A stretch of 64,000 bases of DNA from Bacillota bacterium (GTDB taxonomy: Bacteria > Bacillota > Clostridia > Lachnospirales > Lachnospiraceae), in NCBI GenBank assembly GCA_023457255.1, contig JAEWMB010000012.1, positions 44,899 through 108,898 on the forward strand, in the 5' to 3' direction. The notes beneath the pieces are model-generated. The model was not told the origin of the DNA. It saw only the letters and a program-made list of their open reading frames with translations, and did not search any database. The position numbers were made by a program, and so were the translations under genes. Each line of letters begins with the position of its first letter. The stretch's first letter is position 1. Of the stretch, positions 8,729 to 17,621 are shown piece by piece.

Positions 8729-10870
8729 ATGTTTTTCAAAAAACTTGTTGCACTTGCAATGGCTGCTGCCATTGTCATTCCAATGAACGTTAATAACATA
8801 CAAAAGGTTGAGGCGGAAACTACGAAAGAAGCAGTAAGCTATGGGAACTTAATTTATCACGATTTTGAAGCAAGCACCTATGGATGGGGGCCAAGGGGTG
8901 ACGAGGCGGAGGTTGTGGAACAAAGCACTGAAGAGGCATATTCAGGACTGAACAGTTTAAAAATCAGCAATCGCTCCAAGACATGGCATGGAGCAACCTG
9001 TGATATGACGGAGGAACTAACGCTTGGAGAAACTTATGTATTTGGCATCTATTTAAAATACAAAGGCAATTCTTATTCCGGTACACAAAAGTTTAGTTTA
9101 CAATTACAGTACAACGATGGAGTAAATGATCAATATAAAACGATAAAAACCTTGGCAGTTACAAAAGATCAATGGACCTTGATTCAGGGTGAGTATACGA
9201 TTCCGACAGATGCAACTAATGTGCAAGTCTATGTCGAGACAGAATGGAAGTCTTCCCCTACAAATCAGGATTTTTTAGATTTTTATATTGATGATTTTGC
9301 CGCAACACCAGCCACTCTGCCGCAAATTCAGAAAGATATCCCTAGTTTAAAGGATGTGTTTTCCGGTTACTTTTTTGTCGGAGGAGCGGCAACTGCCAGT
9401 GAAATTGCGCCAGCGCCTGCAAAAGAACTGGTGTCAAAACACTATCATAGCTTAACTCCCGGCAATGAATTAAAACCTGATTCGGTATTGGATCATGCTG
9501 CAACTCTTGCCTATATGGAAGCAAATGGCGGGAATCAGGTAAATCCTCAGGTGAATCTTCGGGCGGCAAGAACCTTGTTAGAGTATGCTAGGGACAATAA
9601 TCTTCCGGTTCGCGGACATACCTTAGTATGGCATAGCCAGACACCGGATTGGTTCTTTAAGGTAGACTATTCTGCCGATTCCAATGCGGCATGGGTTTCC
9701 AAGGAAGTGATGCTTCAAAGACTGGAAAATTACATTAAAAATGTTATGCAATTAATTGCAGCAACCTATCCAACTGTTGATTTTTATGCATGGGATGTAG
9801 TAAATGAAGCAGTAGATCCAAATACATCAACAGGTATGAGAAATCCTGGATCAAATAATGTAACAGCCGGTAATTCTCCATGGATGCAGACCATAGGTGT
9901 GGAATATATAGAAAAGGCATTTGAATATGCAAGAAAATATGCACCGGCCGGTTGTAAGCTGTACTACAATGATTATAACGAGTATGAAGATAGAAAGAGT
10001 ACCTTCATCTTTAACATTCTTAAAGGATTAAAAGAAAAAGGCTTAGTAGACGGAATGGGAATGCAGTCTCACTGGGTTATGGAGTATCCAAGTATCAGCA
10101 TGTTTGAAACCGCTGTCCGCAAATACAATACTCTGGGACTGGAAATACAGCTGACAGAGTTGGATATCAAGCAGCCGGACAATAGTGAGACAGCATTGGC
10201 TGCACAGGCAAATAGATATAAGCTTTTGATTAATAAAGTGATTAGTTTAAAGAAAGAGGGCATGAATATCACCGGAGTTATCTTCTGGGGTGTGACGGAT
10301 AAGACTAGCTGGTTAGGTGGATATCCATTATTATTTGATGGTAATTATCAAGCAAAACCGGCATACTATTCTATCATTGAAGGAATAACCCCAACGATAA
10401 CCCCAACGATAACCCCAACGATAACCCCGACGATAACCCCGACGATAACTCCAACTCCTACCATAATACCAGAGGGAGCTAATCCGGCAGCAGCGGTAAC
10501 CACGAAAAACAATGGTAACACAATAAGCCAGCAGTATACCATTACTGCAATTGGTGGAACTATTGATTTATCAAAGGTATCCATAGAGTTTACAGCGGAT
10601 GGAATTGGTAATCAGGAGCATAATGTATGGATAGATAACGCAGCGTTACAGTTAACGGTGGAACCGTGGTACACTCCGCTAAATGGTAATGTTTCCGGAC
10701 AATTGGCCAATCAAAAGCTCACAGTGAGCATCAGTAAGAGTACGATGCTGTCAGAAGGAGCAGGAAAGCTCGTAATTGACTTGCGATTTGCAAAGACGGA
10801 TTGGACAACTTTTGGAACGATATCTAATCCGGTACTTAAGGTTTACTATAATGGAGTTCAAGTTCAGTAA
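8729..10870 (+). CDS. Secreted GH10 endo-1,4-beta-xylanase with N- and C-terminal CBM-like modules
   Basis: A 713-residue secreted enzyme. The start at 8729 is set by AGGAGG at 8716-8721 and gives a clean signal peptide (about 1-30). Residues about 37-195 form a CBM4/9/22-type xylan-binding jelly roll. The GH10 barrel (about 210-550) shows GHTLVWHSQTP, the acid/base E360 in WDVVNEAVD and the nucleophile E477 in LTELDIK. A linker of ITPT repeats follows, then a C-terminal domain of about 130 residues that resembles a shortened CBM3 (AKTDW motif near the end). It cuts the xylan backbone outside the cell and releases oligomers that the ABC importer downstream could take up. GH10 assignment is secure; the C-terminal module is tentative. 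Confidence 0.95.
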   Translation: MFFKKLVALAMAAAIVIPMNVNNIQKVEAETTKEAVSYGNLIYHDFEASTYGWGPRGDEAEVVEQSTEEAYSGLNSLKISNRSKTWHGATCDMTEELTLGETYVFGIYLKYKGNSYSGTQKFSLQLQYNDGVNDQYKTIKTLAVTKDQWTLIQGEYTIPTDATNVQVYVETEWKSSPTNQDFLDFYIDDFAATPATLPQIQKDIPSLKDVFSGYFFVGGAATASEIAPAPAKELVSKHYHSLTPGNELKPDSVLDHAATLAYMEANGGNQVNPQVNLRAARTLLEYARDNNLPVRGHTLVWHSQTPDWFFKVDYSADSNAAWVSKEVMLQRLENYIKNVMQLIAATYPTVDFYAWDVVNEAVDPNTSTGMRNPGSNNVTAGNSPWMQTIGVEYIEKAFEYARKYAPAGCKLYYNDYNEYEDRKSTFIFNILKGLKEKGLVDGMGMQSHWVMEYPSISMFETAVRKYNTLGLEIQLTELDIKQPDNSETALAAQANRYKLLINKVISLKKEGMNITGVIFWGVTDKTSWLGGYPLLFDGNYQAKPAYYSIIEGITPTITPTITPTITPTITPTITPTPTIIPEGANPAAAVTTKNNGNTISQQYTITAIGGTIDLSKVSIEFTADGIGNQEHNVWIDNAALQLTVEPWYTPLNGNVSGQLANQKLTVSISKSTMLSEGAGKLVIDLRFAKTDWTTFGTISNPVLKVYYNGVQVQ
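10385..10456 (+). repeat. 12-bp tandem repeats in the xylanase linker
   Basis: Six 12-base units, five of them close to ATAACCCCAACG (or CCCGACG) and the last degenerate, encode ITPT repeats in the linker between the GH10 domain and the C-terminal module. Confidence 0.9.
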
Positions 10871-10956
10871 AAAAAGTACCTTGATGTATTTTTAAAATTA
10901 AGAGTTTACGGGGAACAAGACTTGGAATATGCAGGTCTTAATCTCAGTCCGTAAAT

Positions 10957-10996
10957 AATAGAAGTGCTTTTACCATATGGCAGGAGCACTTCTATT
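10957..10996 (+). terminator. Hairpin after the GH10 gene
   Basis: AATAGAAGTGCT (10957-10968) and AGCACTTCTATT (10985-10996) form a perfect 12-bp stem with a 16-base loop. Only a short T-run follows, so it may work together with the next hairpin. Confidence 0.6.
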
Positions 10997-11015
10997 TGGA
11001 GCATTATTAGTACAA

Positions 11016-11065
11016 GGATATGCAGTAACATAGATGGAATGTCTATGCTGCTGCATGTCCTTTTT
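11016..11065 (+). terminator. Rho-independent terminator upstream of the ABC importer genes
   Basis: GGATATGCAG pairs with CTGCATGTCC (one G-T pair) and CATAGA pairs with TCTATG inside it. TTTTT follows at 11061-11065. It probably insulates the xylanase unit from the importer operon. Confidence 0.75.
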
Positions 11066-11237
11066 AATTACTTTTGAAACTACTGATATTGATAGCCGGT
11101 AAAAAGCTATCCTCTAAGAATGAAATAAACTAAGCAGCTTATACAAAAAATAATTTTTTTCTATCAATATTTTATGAAAAAGGTAAAAAAAACGAACAGA
11201 ATGTAAAAACTCTTATGTTTTTATATCAAAAAAACAA

Positions 11238-11246
11238 TGCTATAAT
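11238..11246 (+). promoter_or_regulatory. Extended -10 promoter for the ABC importer operon
   Basis: TGC followed by a perfect TATAAT at 11241-11246 forms an extended -10 element; the -35 region (TTTTTA) is weak, as is common for extended -10 promoters. It leaves a leader of about 45 bases before the first permease gene. Confidence 0.6.
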
Positions 11247-11299
11247 TTAATCAATTAAGATAGCAGATTAAAGTTATCTAAAAATATGGAGGAATTACT

Positions 11300-12256
11300 A
11301 TGCAACGAAAGAAAACGTCTTTTAAAAGTGCAAAAAACGAGAAAAATTCGATTGCACCAAAAAAAAGATCAATTTGGTCTACCATTTATAATCAACGATA
11401 TCTATGGTTTATGATATTACCAGGGCTTTTATGGTTTATCGTTTTTAAATATTGTACGTATGCCGGCTTAAGCTTTGCTTTTACCAACTATGGTTTTCGT
11501 GATGAGATTTCCTTTGTCGGATTAAGAAACTTCTCGAGATTGTTCCAATCTTCGGTTTTCTGGAATGCATTCCGTAATACCGTTATCATTAGTTTATGTA
11601 ACATTATCTTTTATTTTCCATTCCCTTTAATCGTTGCATTGCTGATTAATGAATTGAGATCCTTGTTTGCAAAGCGAGCGGTTCAGTTTATGATTTATAT
11701 CCCTTACTTCTTTTCTTGGGTAGTGGTAGGATGTATTTTCGTAACGTTATTGTCCCCTTCCTCTGGTGTCGTAAATAAGGTTTTAGATAGCTTGGGTTTT
11801 GATTCTATTTATTTCTTAGCAGATACCAATTGGTTTCGGCCGGTGCTTATCGTTTCTTACATATGGCGGCAGATGGGGTATGGTGCGGTAATCTATGTCG
11901 CAACGTTAGCTACGGTTGATCCACAGCTATATGAAGCAGCTTCCATTGATGGATGTGGCCGTTTCCGTAAAATGCTATATGTAACATTACCAAGTATTAA
12001 GTCAACAATTGTTACAATGTTACTCTTAAATTTATCTCATGTACTGTTGATTTTCGAACAGGTGCTTGTAATGTATAACTCTTCGGTTTACTCCGTAAGT
12101 GATGTATTACAAACTTATGCTTATCGAGAAGGTATCCTTTCAGGAAATATTGCTTATTCTACAGCAGTTAGCTTATTTGTCGGAGTTGTCAGCTTATGCT
12201 TGGTATTAGGTACCAACTTTGCTAGTAAGAGGTTTTTGGATGACTCGGTACTGTAA
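11300..12256 (+). CDS. ABC transporter permease, CUT1/LplB family
   Basis: A 318-residue inner-membrane permease of a carbohydrate importer. The N-terminus is basic and cytoplasmic, followed by about six membrane helices. The EAA loop that docks the ATPase is visible as EAASIDGCGRFRKMLYVTLP in the C-terminal half. GGAGGA precedes the ATG at the right distance. It pairs with the second permease and the lipoprotein downstream. No ATPase gene is present, so a shared MsmX-type ATPase encoded elsewhere is expected. It resembles LplB/YtcP-type systems, which import uronate-containing or other plant oligosaccharides. Confidence 0.92.
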   Translation: MQRKKTSFKSAKNEKNSIAPKKRSIWSTIYNQRYLWFMILPGLLWFIVFKYCTYAGLSFAFTNYGFRDEISFVGLRNFSRLFQSSVFWNAFRNTVIISLCNIIFYFPFPLIVALLINELRSLFAKRAVQFMIYIPYFFSWVVVGCIFVTLLSPSSGVVNKVLDSLGFDSIYFLADTNWFRPVLIVSYIWRQMGYGAVIYVATLATVDPQLYEAASIDGCGRFRKMLYVTLPSIKSTIVTMLLLNLSHVLLIFEQVLVMYNSSVYSVSDVLQTYAYREGILSGNIAYSTAVSLFVGVVSLCLVLGTNFASKRFLDDSVL

Positions 12257-12283
12257 TAAAAGATGTTGTAAGAAGGGAAAAGA

Positions 12284-12346
12284 ATGAAAGATAAATCGTT
12301 CACTCCAAAAGTTTACGGATGTGCTGCCTCCGCAAACTTAGAATGA
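12284..12346 (+). other. Intercistronic hairpin overlapping a 20-codon reading frame
   Basis: Between the permease genes, GTTT-CGGA (12311-12319) pairs with TCCG-AAAC (12329-12337) in a hairpin with one mismatch. The same stretch lies in a short frame starting at 12284 (MKDKSFTPKV and 10 more residues), preceded by AAGGG. The hairpin may protect the upstream message; whether the peptide is made is unknown. Confidence 0.3.
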
Positions 12347-12376
12347 GCAAAAAACAGCACAGAAATGAGGAAAAAG

Positions 12377-13255
12377 ATGAGCCAAACTAAGGTTATAAAT
12401 AATCATATTAAAGAATCAAAATCACGTATTGTGTTTCGAATTATAAACACATTATTATTAGCTGCCATATGCTTTATCGTTATCATACCAATTTGGAATG
12501 TTGTAATCACTTCCTTTGCGGAAGATAAAGATGTTATGGGTGGTGTCTACTTATTGATACCAAAATCTTTCACTTTAAAGAATTACGCAAAAGTGTTACA
12601 AAGTGGATATATGAGTGGTTTTCTAAATTCGCTCTTTGTAGCGGCATCCGGAACAGTACTTGCTATGATTGTAACAGTGCCGATGGGGTTTGTTCTTGCT
12701 CAAAAGCATTTGGTTGGCCGTAATGTTTTAATGAAGCTTGTAACGATTACCATGGTATTTGATGCCGGATTAATTCCATTCTATGTATTGATTAAAAATC
12801 TTGGAATGATAGACAGCTATTTATCTTTGATTCTGCCTTTTGCAGTATCAACCTTTAATTTAATTATTATCAAGAACTTTATGACTTCGATTCCAAAGAG
12901 TTTAGTTGAGTCCGCAAAGCTGGATGGATGTAATGATTTTACTGCATTAATAAGAATTGTAATGCCATTGTCCGTACCTATTTTAGCTGCAGTTACTTTA
13001 TTCTACTTTGTGTCCTTTTGGAATCGATATACCGAAGTAGTAATGTTTATTAACAGTAACTCAAAATATACCCTTCAGGTTATGCTTCGTGCCCTCGTAT
13101 TTCAAAGTGATGGCTCCTTGGGAGACAATAATATTGTCTATGATAATATGAAGATGGCAGTTATGGTTCTTGGTATGTTACCAGTATTAATTATCTATCC
13201 TTTCGTTCAGCGCTATTTTGTCAGCGGCTTGTTATTGGGTGGCGTAAAGGAATAA
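12377..13255 (+). CDS. ABC transporter permease, CUT1/LplC family
   Basis: A 292-residue second permease of the importer. The ATG at 12365 lacks a ribosome binding site, whereas GAGGA at 12367-12371 serves the ATG at 12377 (MSQTKVINN), which I prefer. The protein has about six membrane helices and an EAA-type loop, ESAKLDGCNDFTALIRIVMP, near two thirds of its length. The C-terminus GLLLGGVKE is typical of LplC/YtcP permeases. It should form a heterodimer with the preceding permease. Confidence 0.92.
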   Translation: MSQTKVINNHIKESKSRIVFRIINTLLLAAICFIVIIPIWNVVITSFAEDKDVMGGVYLLIPKSFTLKNYAKVLQSGYMSGFLNSLFVAASGTVLAMIVTVPMGFVLAQKHLVGRNVLMKLVTITMVFDAGLIPFYVLIKNLGMIDSYLSLILPFAVSTFNLIIIKNFMTSIPKSLVESAKLDGCNDFTALIRIVMPLSVPILAAVTLFYFVSFWNRYTEVVMFINSNSKYTLQVMLRALVFQSDGSLGDNNIVYDNMKMAVMVLGMLPVLIIYPFVQRYFVSGLLLGGVKE

Positions 13256-13268
13256 CAAAAGATTTTTA

Positions 13269-13286
13269 GCGAAGGTTTTCCTTCGC
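13269..13286 (+). other. Intercistronic hairpin before the binding-protein gene
   Basis: GCGAAGG-TTTT-CCTTCGC is a perfect 7-bp stem with a tetraloop, followed by an A-rich stretch rather than T-run. Such hairpins between permease and binding-protein genes often change message stability so that more lipoprotein than permease is made. Confidence 0.45.
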
Positions 13287-13321
13287 AAAAAAATAAACTA
13301 AAGCGTTAAGGAGAGAAGATT

Positions 13322-14794
13322 ATGAAAAGAGTTACAACTATGGTATTGGTCTTAGCAATGGCAGTATCTATGCTGTCCGCTTGTGGCAAAGACAAGGGCG
13401 GTAACACAGCCGCAGATGGAACAAAAAAAGTGGAGTTATCCCTAAGTTCCGCAGACAACACGTTCGGTTATTGTACCGATGCTGATTTACAAAAAGTAGT
13501 TACTAAGATGTTAGAAGAAAAAACCGGTACTAGTTTAAAGACAATTATTCCACCTGTTTCCAGTTACAACGAAAAGGTTGAAACTATGATTGCCGGCGGA
13601 GATGTTCCGGATATCTTCTGTGTTTCTCAGGCGATGACAAAGCTTCCAAATTACATTTCAAGAGGTAAGGTTTTAAAATTAAATGACTACATAGCAAAGT
13701 CTGAAAAGCTTTCTTCCATTCCTCAGGAGCTTTATGATGCAATCAGCGTAGATGGCGGCATCTATCATATTCCATATCAATATCCTAAGGTTAAAATTAT
13801 TTACTTACGTAAGGATATTATGGAACAGTATGGGATTGACTTATCCACTACTCCTACAACAGAAGAGTTTATGACGGAGATGAGTAAATTAAATGGTACC
13901 GGAATTATTCCGTTTAGCTTTCCAAAGTGGATTGACAACTTTCAATTCTTTATGAACTCCTTTGATGCATACGCTGGGATTTATCAGAATGTAAATGGTG
14001 AGTATGTAGATGGTTTCCAGGAACCACAGATGTTAGATGCATTAAATTATCTTCGCGAACTATACACCAGCGGCATTATTGATCAGGAATTTATTACAAC
14101 CGAAAATGCTACAATGAGAGAGTATGTATATACCGGTAAAGCAGCAAGTGCTCTTGATTATACAACAAATTATACGAACTACGTTTCTCAATCCAAAGCA
14201 GCCGGAGCAGAAACCGATGTATATCCAATCTACGCGATTCTTGGACCAAATGGGAAAGGCGGCGGATTAAATGAGTCCGTACAAACGGCATTTGCTATTT
14301 CAGCGGATTGTAAAAACCCGGAGAAAGCAATGGAAGTATTAGAAACATTAATTTTTGATGAAGAGATGTATCCGGCCTTCTTTAATGTTGGTGTAGAGGG
14401 CGAACACTATACGGTAGATGAAAATGGTTTATTAGCTCCAACAGAGAAAGCATCGAACTCAGGCTATAATCCAACCTATACTTTCCTTTATGAAACCTTC
14501 TTAGATGAATTTAAGGTGAACTTCAAGCCAAGTTCTGAAATCGAAGAATCTTTATCTTCGCAGAACATGATTATCGAAGAAGCTCAGTTACAAAAAGGAC
14601 CTAAATATGCTATTCCATCCGGAGTTTCTGATACTTATGATGAGGTTGCCGCTTCGATTACTAACACATGGAAAGAGATTGTTTCTCAGGTTGTACTTGG
14701 TACTGTTTCCGCAGAAGAAGGCATGGAAAACTACAAGGATTTCTGGAAGAGTGTGAGCGGAGATACTATCCTAAAAGAATTAAACGGCAAGTAG
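13322..14794 (+). CDS. Extracellular sugar-binding lipoprotein of the ABC importer
   Basis: A 490-residue LplA-type substrate-binding protein. The signal peptide ends in the lipobox LSAC with C21 as the lipidation site, so the mature protein is anchored to the outer face of the membrane. The large two-lobed solute-binding domain follows. AAGGAGA precedes the ATG. Its size (about 490 residues) and sequence character match the binding proteins of YesM/YesN-controlled oligosaccharide importers. Together with the two permeases upstream it forms the importer. The ligand is not readable from sequence; xylo- or uronate-containing oligosaccharides are suggested by the GH3 and GH4 genes nearby. Confidence 0.92.
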   Translation: MKRVTTMVLVLAMAVSMLSACGKDKGGNTAADGTKKVELSLSSADNTFGYCTDADLQKVVTKMLEEKTGTSLKTIIPPVSSYNEKVETMIAGGDVPDIFCVSQAMTKLPNYISRGKVLKLNDYIAKSEKLSSIPQELYDAISVDGGIYHIPYQYPKVKIIYLRKDIMEQYGIDLSTTPTTEEFMTEMSKLNGTGIIPFSFPKWIDNFQFFMNSFDAYAGIYQNVNGEYVDGFQEPQMLDALNYLRELYTSGIIDQEFITTENATMREYVYTGKAASALDYTTNYTNYVSQSKAAGAETDVYPIYAILGPNGKGGGLNESVQTAFAISADCKNPEKAMEVLETLIFDEEMYPAFFNVGVEGEHYTVDENGLLAPTEKASNSGYNPTYTFLYETFLDEFKVNFKPSSEIEESLSSQNMIIEEAQLQKGPKYAIPSGVSDTYDEVAASITNTWKEIVSQVVLGTVSAEEGMENYKDFWKSVSGDTILKELNGK

Positions 14795-14868
14795 AATGAT
14801 TGATATACTAAGGATAATTAGGAAGTAAGAAAAGGCTTTCTGCATAAAACCGAAGAACGAATGATGTC

Positions 14869-14933
14869 AACAGACTGTGATAAGATATCTGTATTGTTTG
14901 AACAAACAGTATGTTATAGCAGTCTGTTTTTCT
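14869..14933 (+). terminator. Rho-independent terminator after the importer operon
   Basis: AACAGACTG (14869-14877) pairs with CAGTCTGTT (14920-14928), with further pairing inside, and is followed by TTTTTC. It separates the importer operon from the two-component genes. Confidence 0.85.
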
Positions 14934-15007
14934 TATCGGGAAGCACTTTTTGAGTCACGCATTAACACCTTCTTAGTTCAAATTTTATAGTTCTTCAGAA
15001 ATAAATC

Positions 15008-15016
15008 TGGTATCAT
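15008..15016 (+). promoter_or_regulatory. Possible extended -10 promoter for the two-component genes
   Basis: TGG followed by TATCAT at 15011-15016 forms an extended -10 element about 30 bases before the kinase start. The -35 region is poor. Confidence 0.35.
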
Positions 15017-15046
15017 AGTAGTAAGAGGAGTTAGGAGGTACGCCGT

Positions 15047-16837
15047 ATGACCAGATTTCGAAAGAAGAAGCAAGGGAATACCCTGAAAAAACAGCTATAT
15101 GTATATTTTTTAAAAGTCTTATTGTTAACAGGTTTATTTATTAATTTAGTGCTGCTTGGTTTTTTTACATATCGTGAGCAGGAAGTAATTGCTTCTGGAA
15201 GAAGGTGGATGCTTTATCAGACGATAACCTATGCCGATCGCATTATGGAGGAAGTGGAGTCAATCGGGGAAGCTATCTGGACCAGTTCACAGGTACAGGG
15301 ACTAAAGGCAGCAAACCTGCAAAAAATTGATTATTTATCCTTCTTAGACTGTATGAATTACTTAACGAATATGGAGCTTAGTGTGAGTTCTATCTATCGA
15401 ATCCGGTTGTTCTATGCGGACACCAATACGCTGGTAACCTCAAGAAATGGAGTGTTTTATAAGCTAAGTGAAGATACTGTTAATTACTACCAAGGATGGA
15501 TGGATTCCCTGGAGGAGTCTACCTGGGCACTTGATTTTGCAGACAGGCTAACGGATGATGTAAAATTAAAAAGTCAGATGATTTCCCATATTCGTCCTAT
15601 CTATTCCACTGCAACGGGTAAGAAAATAGGTTTAGTCAGCATTGAAATTCCGCTGAAAACGTTTAATGAATTAATCAATCAAAAAGACGATGGAGAAGAA
15701 GGTTTTGCTATTATAAAAGATGGTAGTATTCTGACACAGAAAACTCATAATAAAGACATACTGAATGAGTGGAGCAAAGAAGAAGGAGTCATGAAAAAGG
15801 TATATGAAGGCAAAGAGGGAAGAGTTGATTTTTCTTATGAAGGACAACGATACCGCTGTGTCTATGAAAGTTCCGGGCGCTCCGGATGGACCTTCCTAAC
15901 CTATTATCAACAGGTGTACTTACCGCTTGACCAATTGCCGTTTCTTTTATGCTGTATTTTGTTTCTTCTAAGCTTGGTTGCTGCTTATGCTATGATTATC
16001 CGGGTTTCTAAAAAGAAAATCATCGAACCGGTAGAGACTCTTCAGCAAGCAATGAAACGCATTGAAGAGGGAGAGTTTGGAGTACAAATCAGAGAAGTAC
16101 GTAACGATGTCTTTGGAGAAATCTTCTTTTGTTTTGACCACATGTCGGCAAGAAGCAAAGAGTTGATTGAAGAACTGATTATGGAACGGCTACGCATGAA
16201 AGATAGTAAGCTAAAGATGCTGCAATCGCAAATCAAGCCACATTTTTTATATAATATCTTTAATAATATGATTTGGATGTCGGAGCAGAAAAACTATGAA
16301 GGACTGGAGCAAATGATATATGCAACGGCAGGGTATTATAAGTCCAGCTTAAACTTTGGACAAAGCCTTATTTGTTTGGCAGACAATTTAAAACAGTTGC
16401 AATATTATTCCAAGATTCAGGAGATTCGTTTTCCAAATCAGTTTGATTATGAAATTAATTTTGAAGAAGATATTTTATCTTTAGGGATACCAAATCTTTT
16501 GCTACAGCCTATTTTAGAGAATGCGATTAACTATGGTGCGACGAGAAAAGAAGGAAAGACTAAGATTCGCATCAAAGGATATCGAAAGGATCATAAAATA
16601 TACTTTGAATTCTATGACAATGGTGCGGGAATTGATAAAGAACGTCTTAAGCAGATTAGAAAAGCAATTCATCAAGAGGGATATCAAGGAACCGAGTTTT
16701 TTGCATTAACCAATATTGCAGAGCGGCTTCGAATGTATTATCCAGGCGAGGGGAAAATTACAATCGATAGTTCTTATGGTGAGTGGACCTTAGTGGTACT
16801 AAGGGTATCGGAGGAGGAACCGTTATGTATAAACTAG
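15047..16837 (+). CDS. Sensor histidine kinase, YesM family
   Basis: A 596-residue membrane sensor kinase. The first membrane helix is near residues 18-42, then comes an extracellular sensor of about 250 residues, a second helix near 295-320, a HAMP domain and a LytS/YesM-type kinase core. The phosphorylated histidine is H399 in SQIKPHFLYNIFNNMIWM, and the ATP-binding part shows LQPILENAINYG and YDNGAGI. AGGAGGT sits ahead of the ATG. Its gene overlaps the response regulator gene by 13 bp, so the two are translationally coupled. Kinases of this family usually control the adjacent carbohydrate importer and glycosidase genes. Confidence 0.93.
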   Translation: MTRFRKKKQGNTLKKQLYVYFLKVLLLTGLFINLVLLGFFTYREQEVIASGRRWMLYQTITYADRIMEEVESIGEAIWTSSQVQGLKAANLQKIDYLSFLDCMNYLTNMELSVSSIYRIRLFYADTNTLVTSRNGVFYKLSEDTVNYYQGWMDSLEESTWALDFADRLTDDVKLKSQMISHIRPIYSTATGKKIGLVSIEIPLKTFNELINQKDDGEEGFAIIKDGSILTQKTHNKDILNEWSKEEGVMKKVYEGKEGRVDFSYEGQRYRCVYESSGRSGWTFLTYYQQVYLPLDQLPFLLCCILFLLSLVAAYAMIIRVSKKKIIEPVETLQQAMKRIEEGEFGVQIREVRNDVFGEIFFCFDHMSARSKELIEELIMERLRMKDSKLKMLQSQIKPHFLYNIFNNMIWMSEQKNYEGLEQMIYATAGYYKSSLNFGQSLICLADNLKQLQYYSKIQEIRFPNQFDYEINFEEDILSLGIPNLLLQPILENAINYGATRKEGKTKIRIKGYRKDHKIYFEFYDNGAGIDKERLKQIRKAIHQEGYQGTEFFALTNIAERLRMYYPGEGKITIDSSYGEWTLVVLRVSEEEPLCIN

Positions 16838-17619
16838 TAATTGCAGATGATGAGAAAAATGTTCTTGACGGTATTGCAGACACAATTGCTTGGAAGGAAA
16901 ATGGAATTAGTATAGTAGGAAAGGCAACAAATGGGCTGGAATTAGTTCAAATGGCCGTAAAAGAAGCAGCAGATATTATACTAACGGATATCCGTATGCC
17001 AAAGCTGGATGGCTTGGAGGCAATTAAAGAGCTTCATGAACAATTACCGGATGCTGAATTTGTTGTAATTACAGCATTTCAGGAATTTGAATATGCAAAA
17101 AAAGCAATTGAACTTGGTGTTACCGGGTTTATTACAAAACCGGTTCTTAAGATGGAGATTATGGAGCAGATTACACAGGCCAAAGATAAGCTTAAGGAGC
17201 GAAGGCTTGGACGAAAAGCCTTAGAGGCACTTCAGGAAAATAAGGAAACAAATGAGAAAAAGGAAAACATACCACAAAGTCCAATTGAGCGTGCAATCGA
17301 ATATATGAAGGAACATATCGACGAAGGAGTTATGATGACAGAGGTTGCTGAATATATGCATATGAATCCCTCCTACTTTAGCAGATATTTTAAGGAGGAC
17401 ATGGGAATTGCCTTTATTGATTATGTGAAAAACCTAAAGATGGAACGAGCGAAGGAGCTGCTTGATACTTCTAACATGAAAATATATGAAATATCCAATG
17501 CACTTAGCTATAATAGTGTTCAATATTTTTCTACTCTGTTTAAAAGTGTAACCGGATTGACTCCGCAGGAATACAAAAATCGTTTTGTTACTACAAAGAA
17601 GATAGAAAGGCAGACATAG
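16825..17619 (+). CDS. Response regulator with AraC-type DNA-binding domain, YesN family
   Basis: A 264-residue regulator. The receiver domain occupies about 1-120 with the acidic pair D8/D9 and phosphoacceptor D55 in TDIRMP. After a linker, an AraC-type double helix-turn-helix domain spans about 160-260 (MNPSYFSRYFKEDMG and GLTPQEYKNRF). The start at 16825 is chosen over an upstream in-frame codon because GGAGGA precedes it. It overlaps the kinase gene and is followed after two bases by the beta-propeller gene, so it probably heads a long operon that also contains the GH3 gene, and it likely activates that operon and the importer. Confidence 0.94.
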   Translation: MYKLVIADDEKNVLDGIADTIAWKENGISIVGKATNGLELVQMAVKEAADIILTDIRMPKLDGLEAIKELHEQLPDAEFVVITAFQEFEYAKKAIELGVTGFITKPVLKMEIMEQITQAKDKLKERRLGRKALEALQENKETNEKKENIPQSPIERAIEYMKEHIDEGVMMTEVAEYMHMNPSYFSRYFKEDMGIAFIDYVKNLKMERAKELLDTSNMKIYEISNALSYNSVQYFSTLFKSVTGLTPQEYKNRFVTTKKIERQT

Positions 17620-17621
17620 AG

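Noticed and set aside
10366..10584. Minus-strand frame with GVIVGV repeats
   Set aside because: It is the mirror of the ITPT linker repeats of the xylanase.
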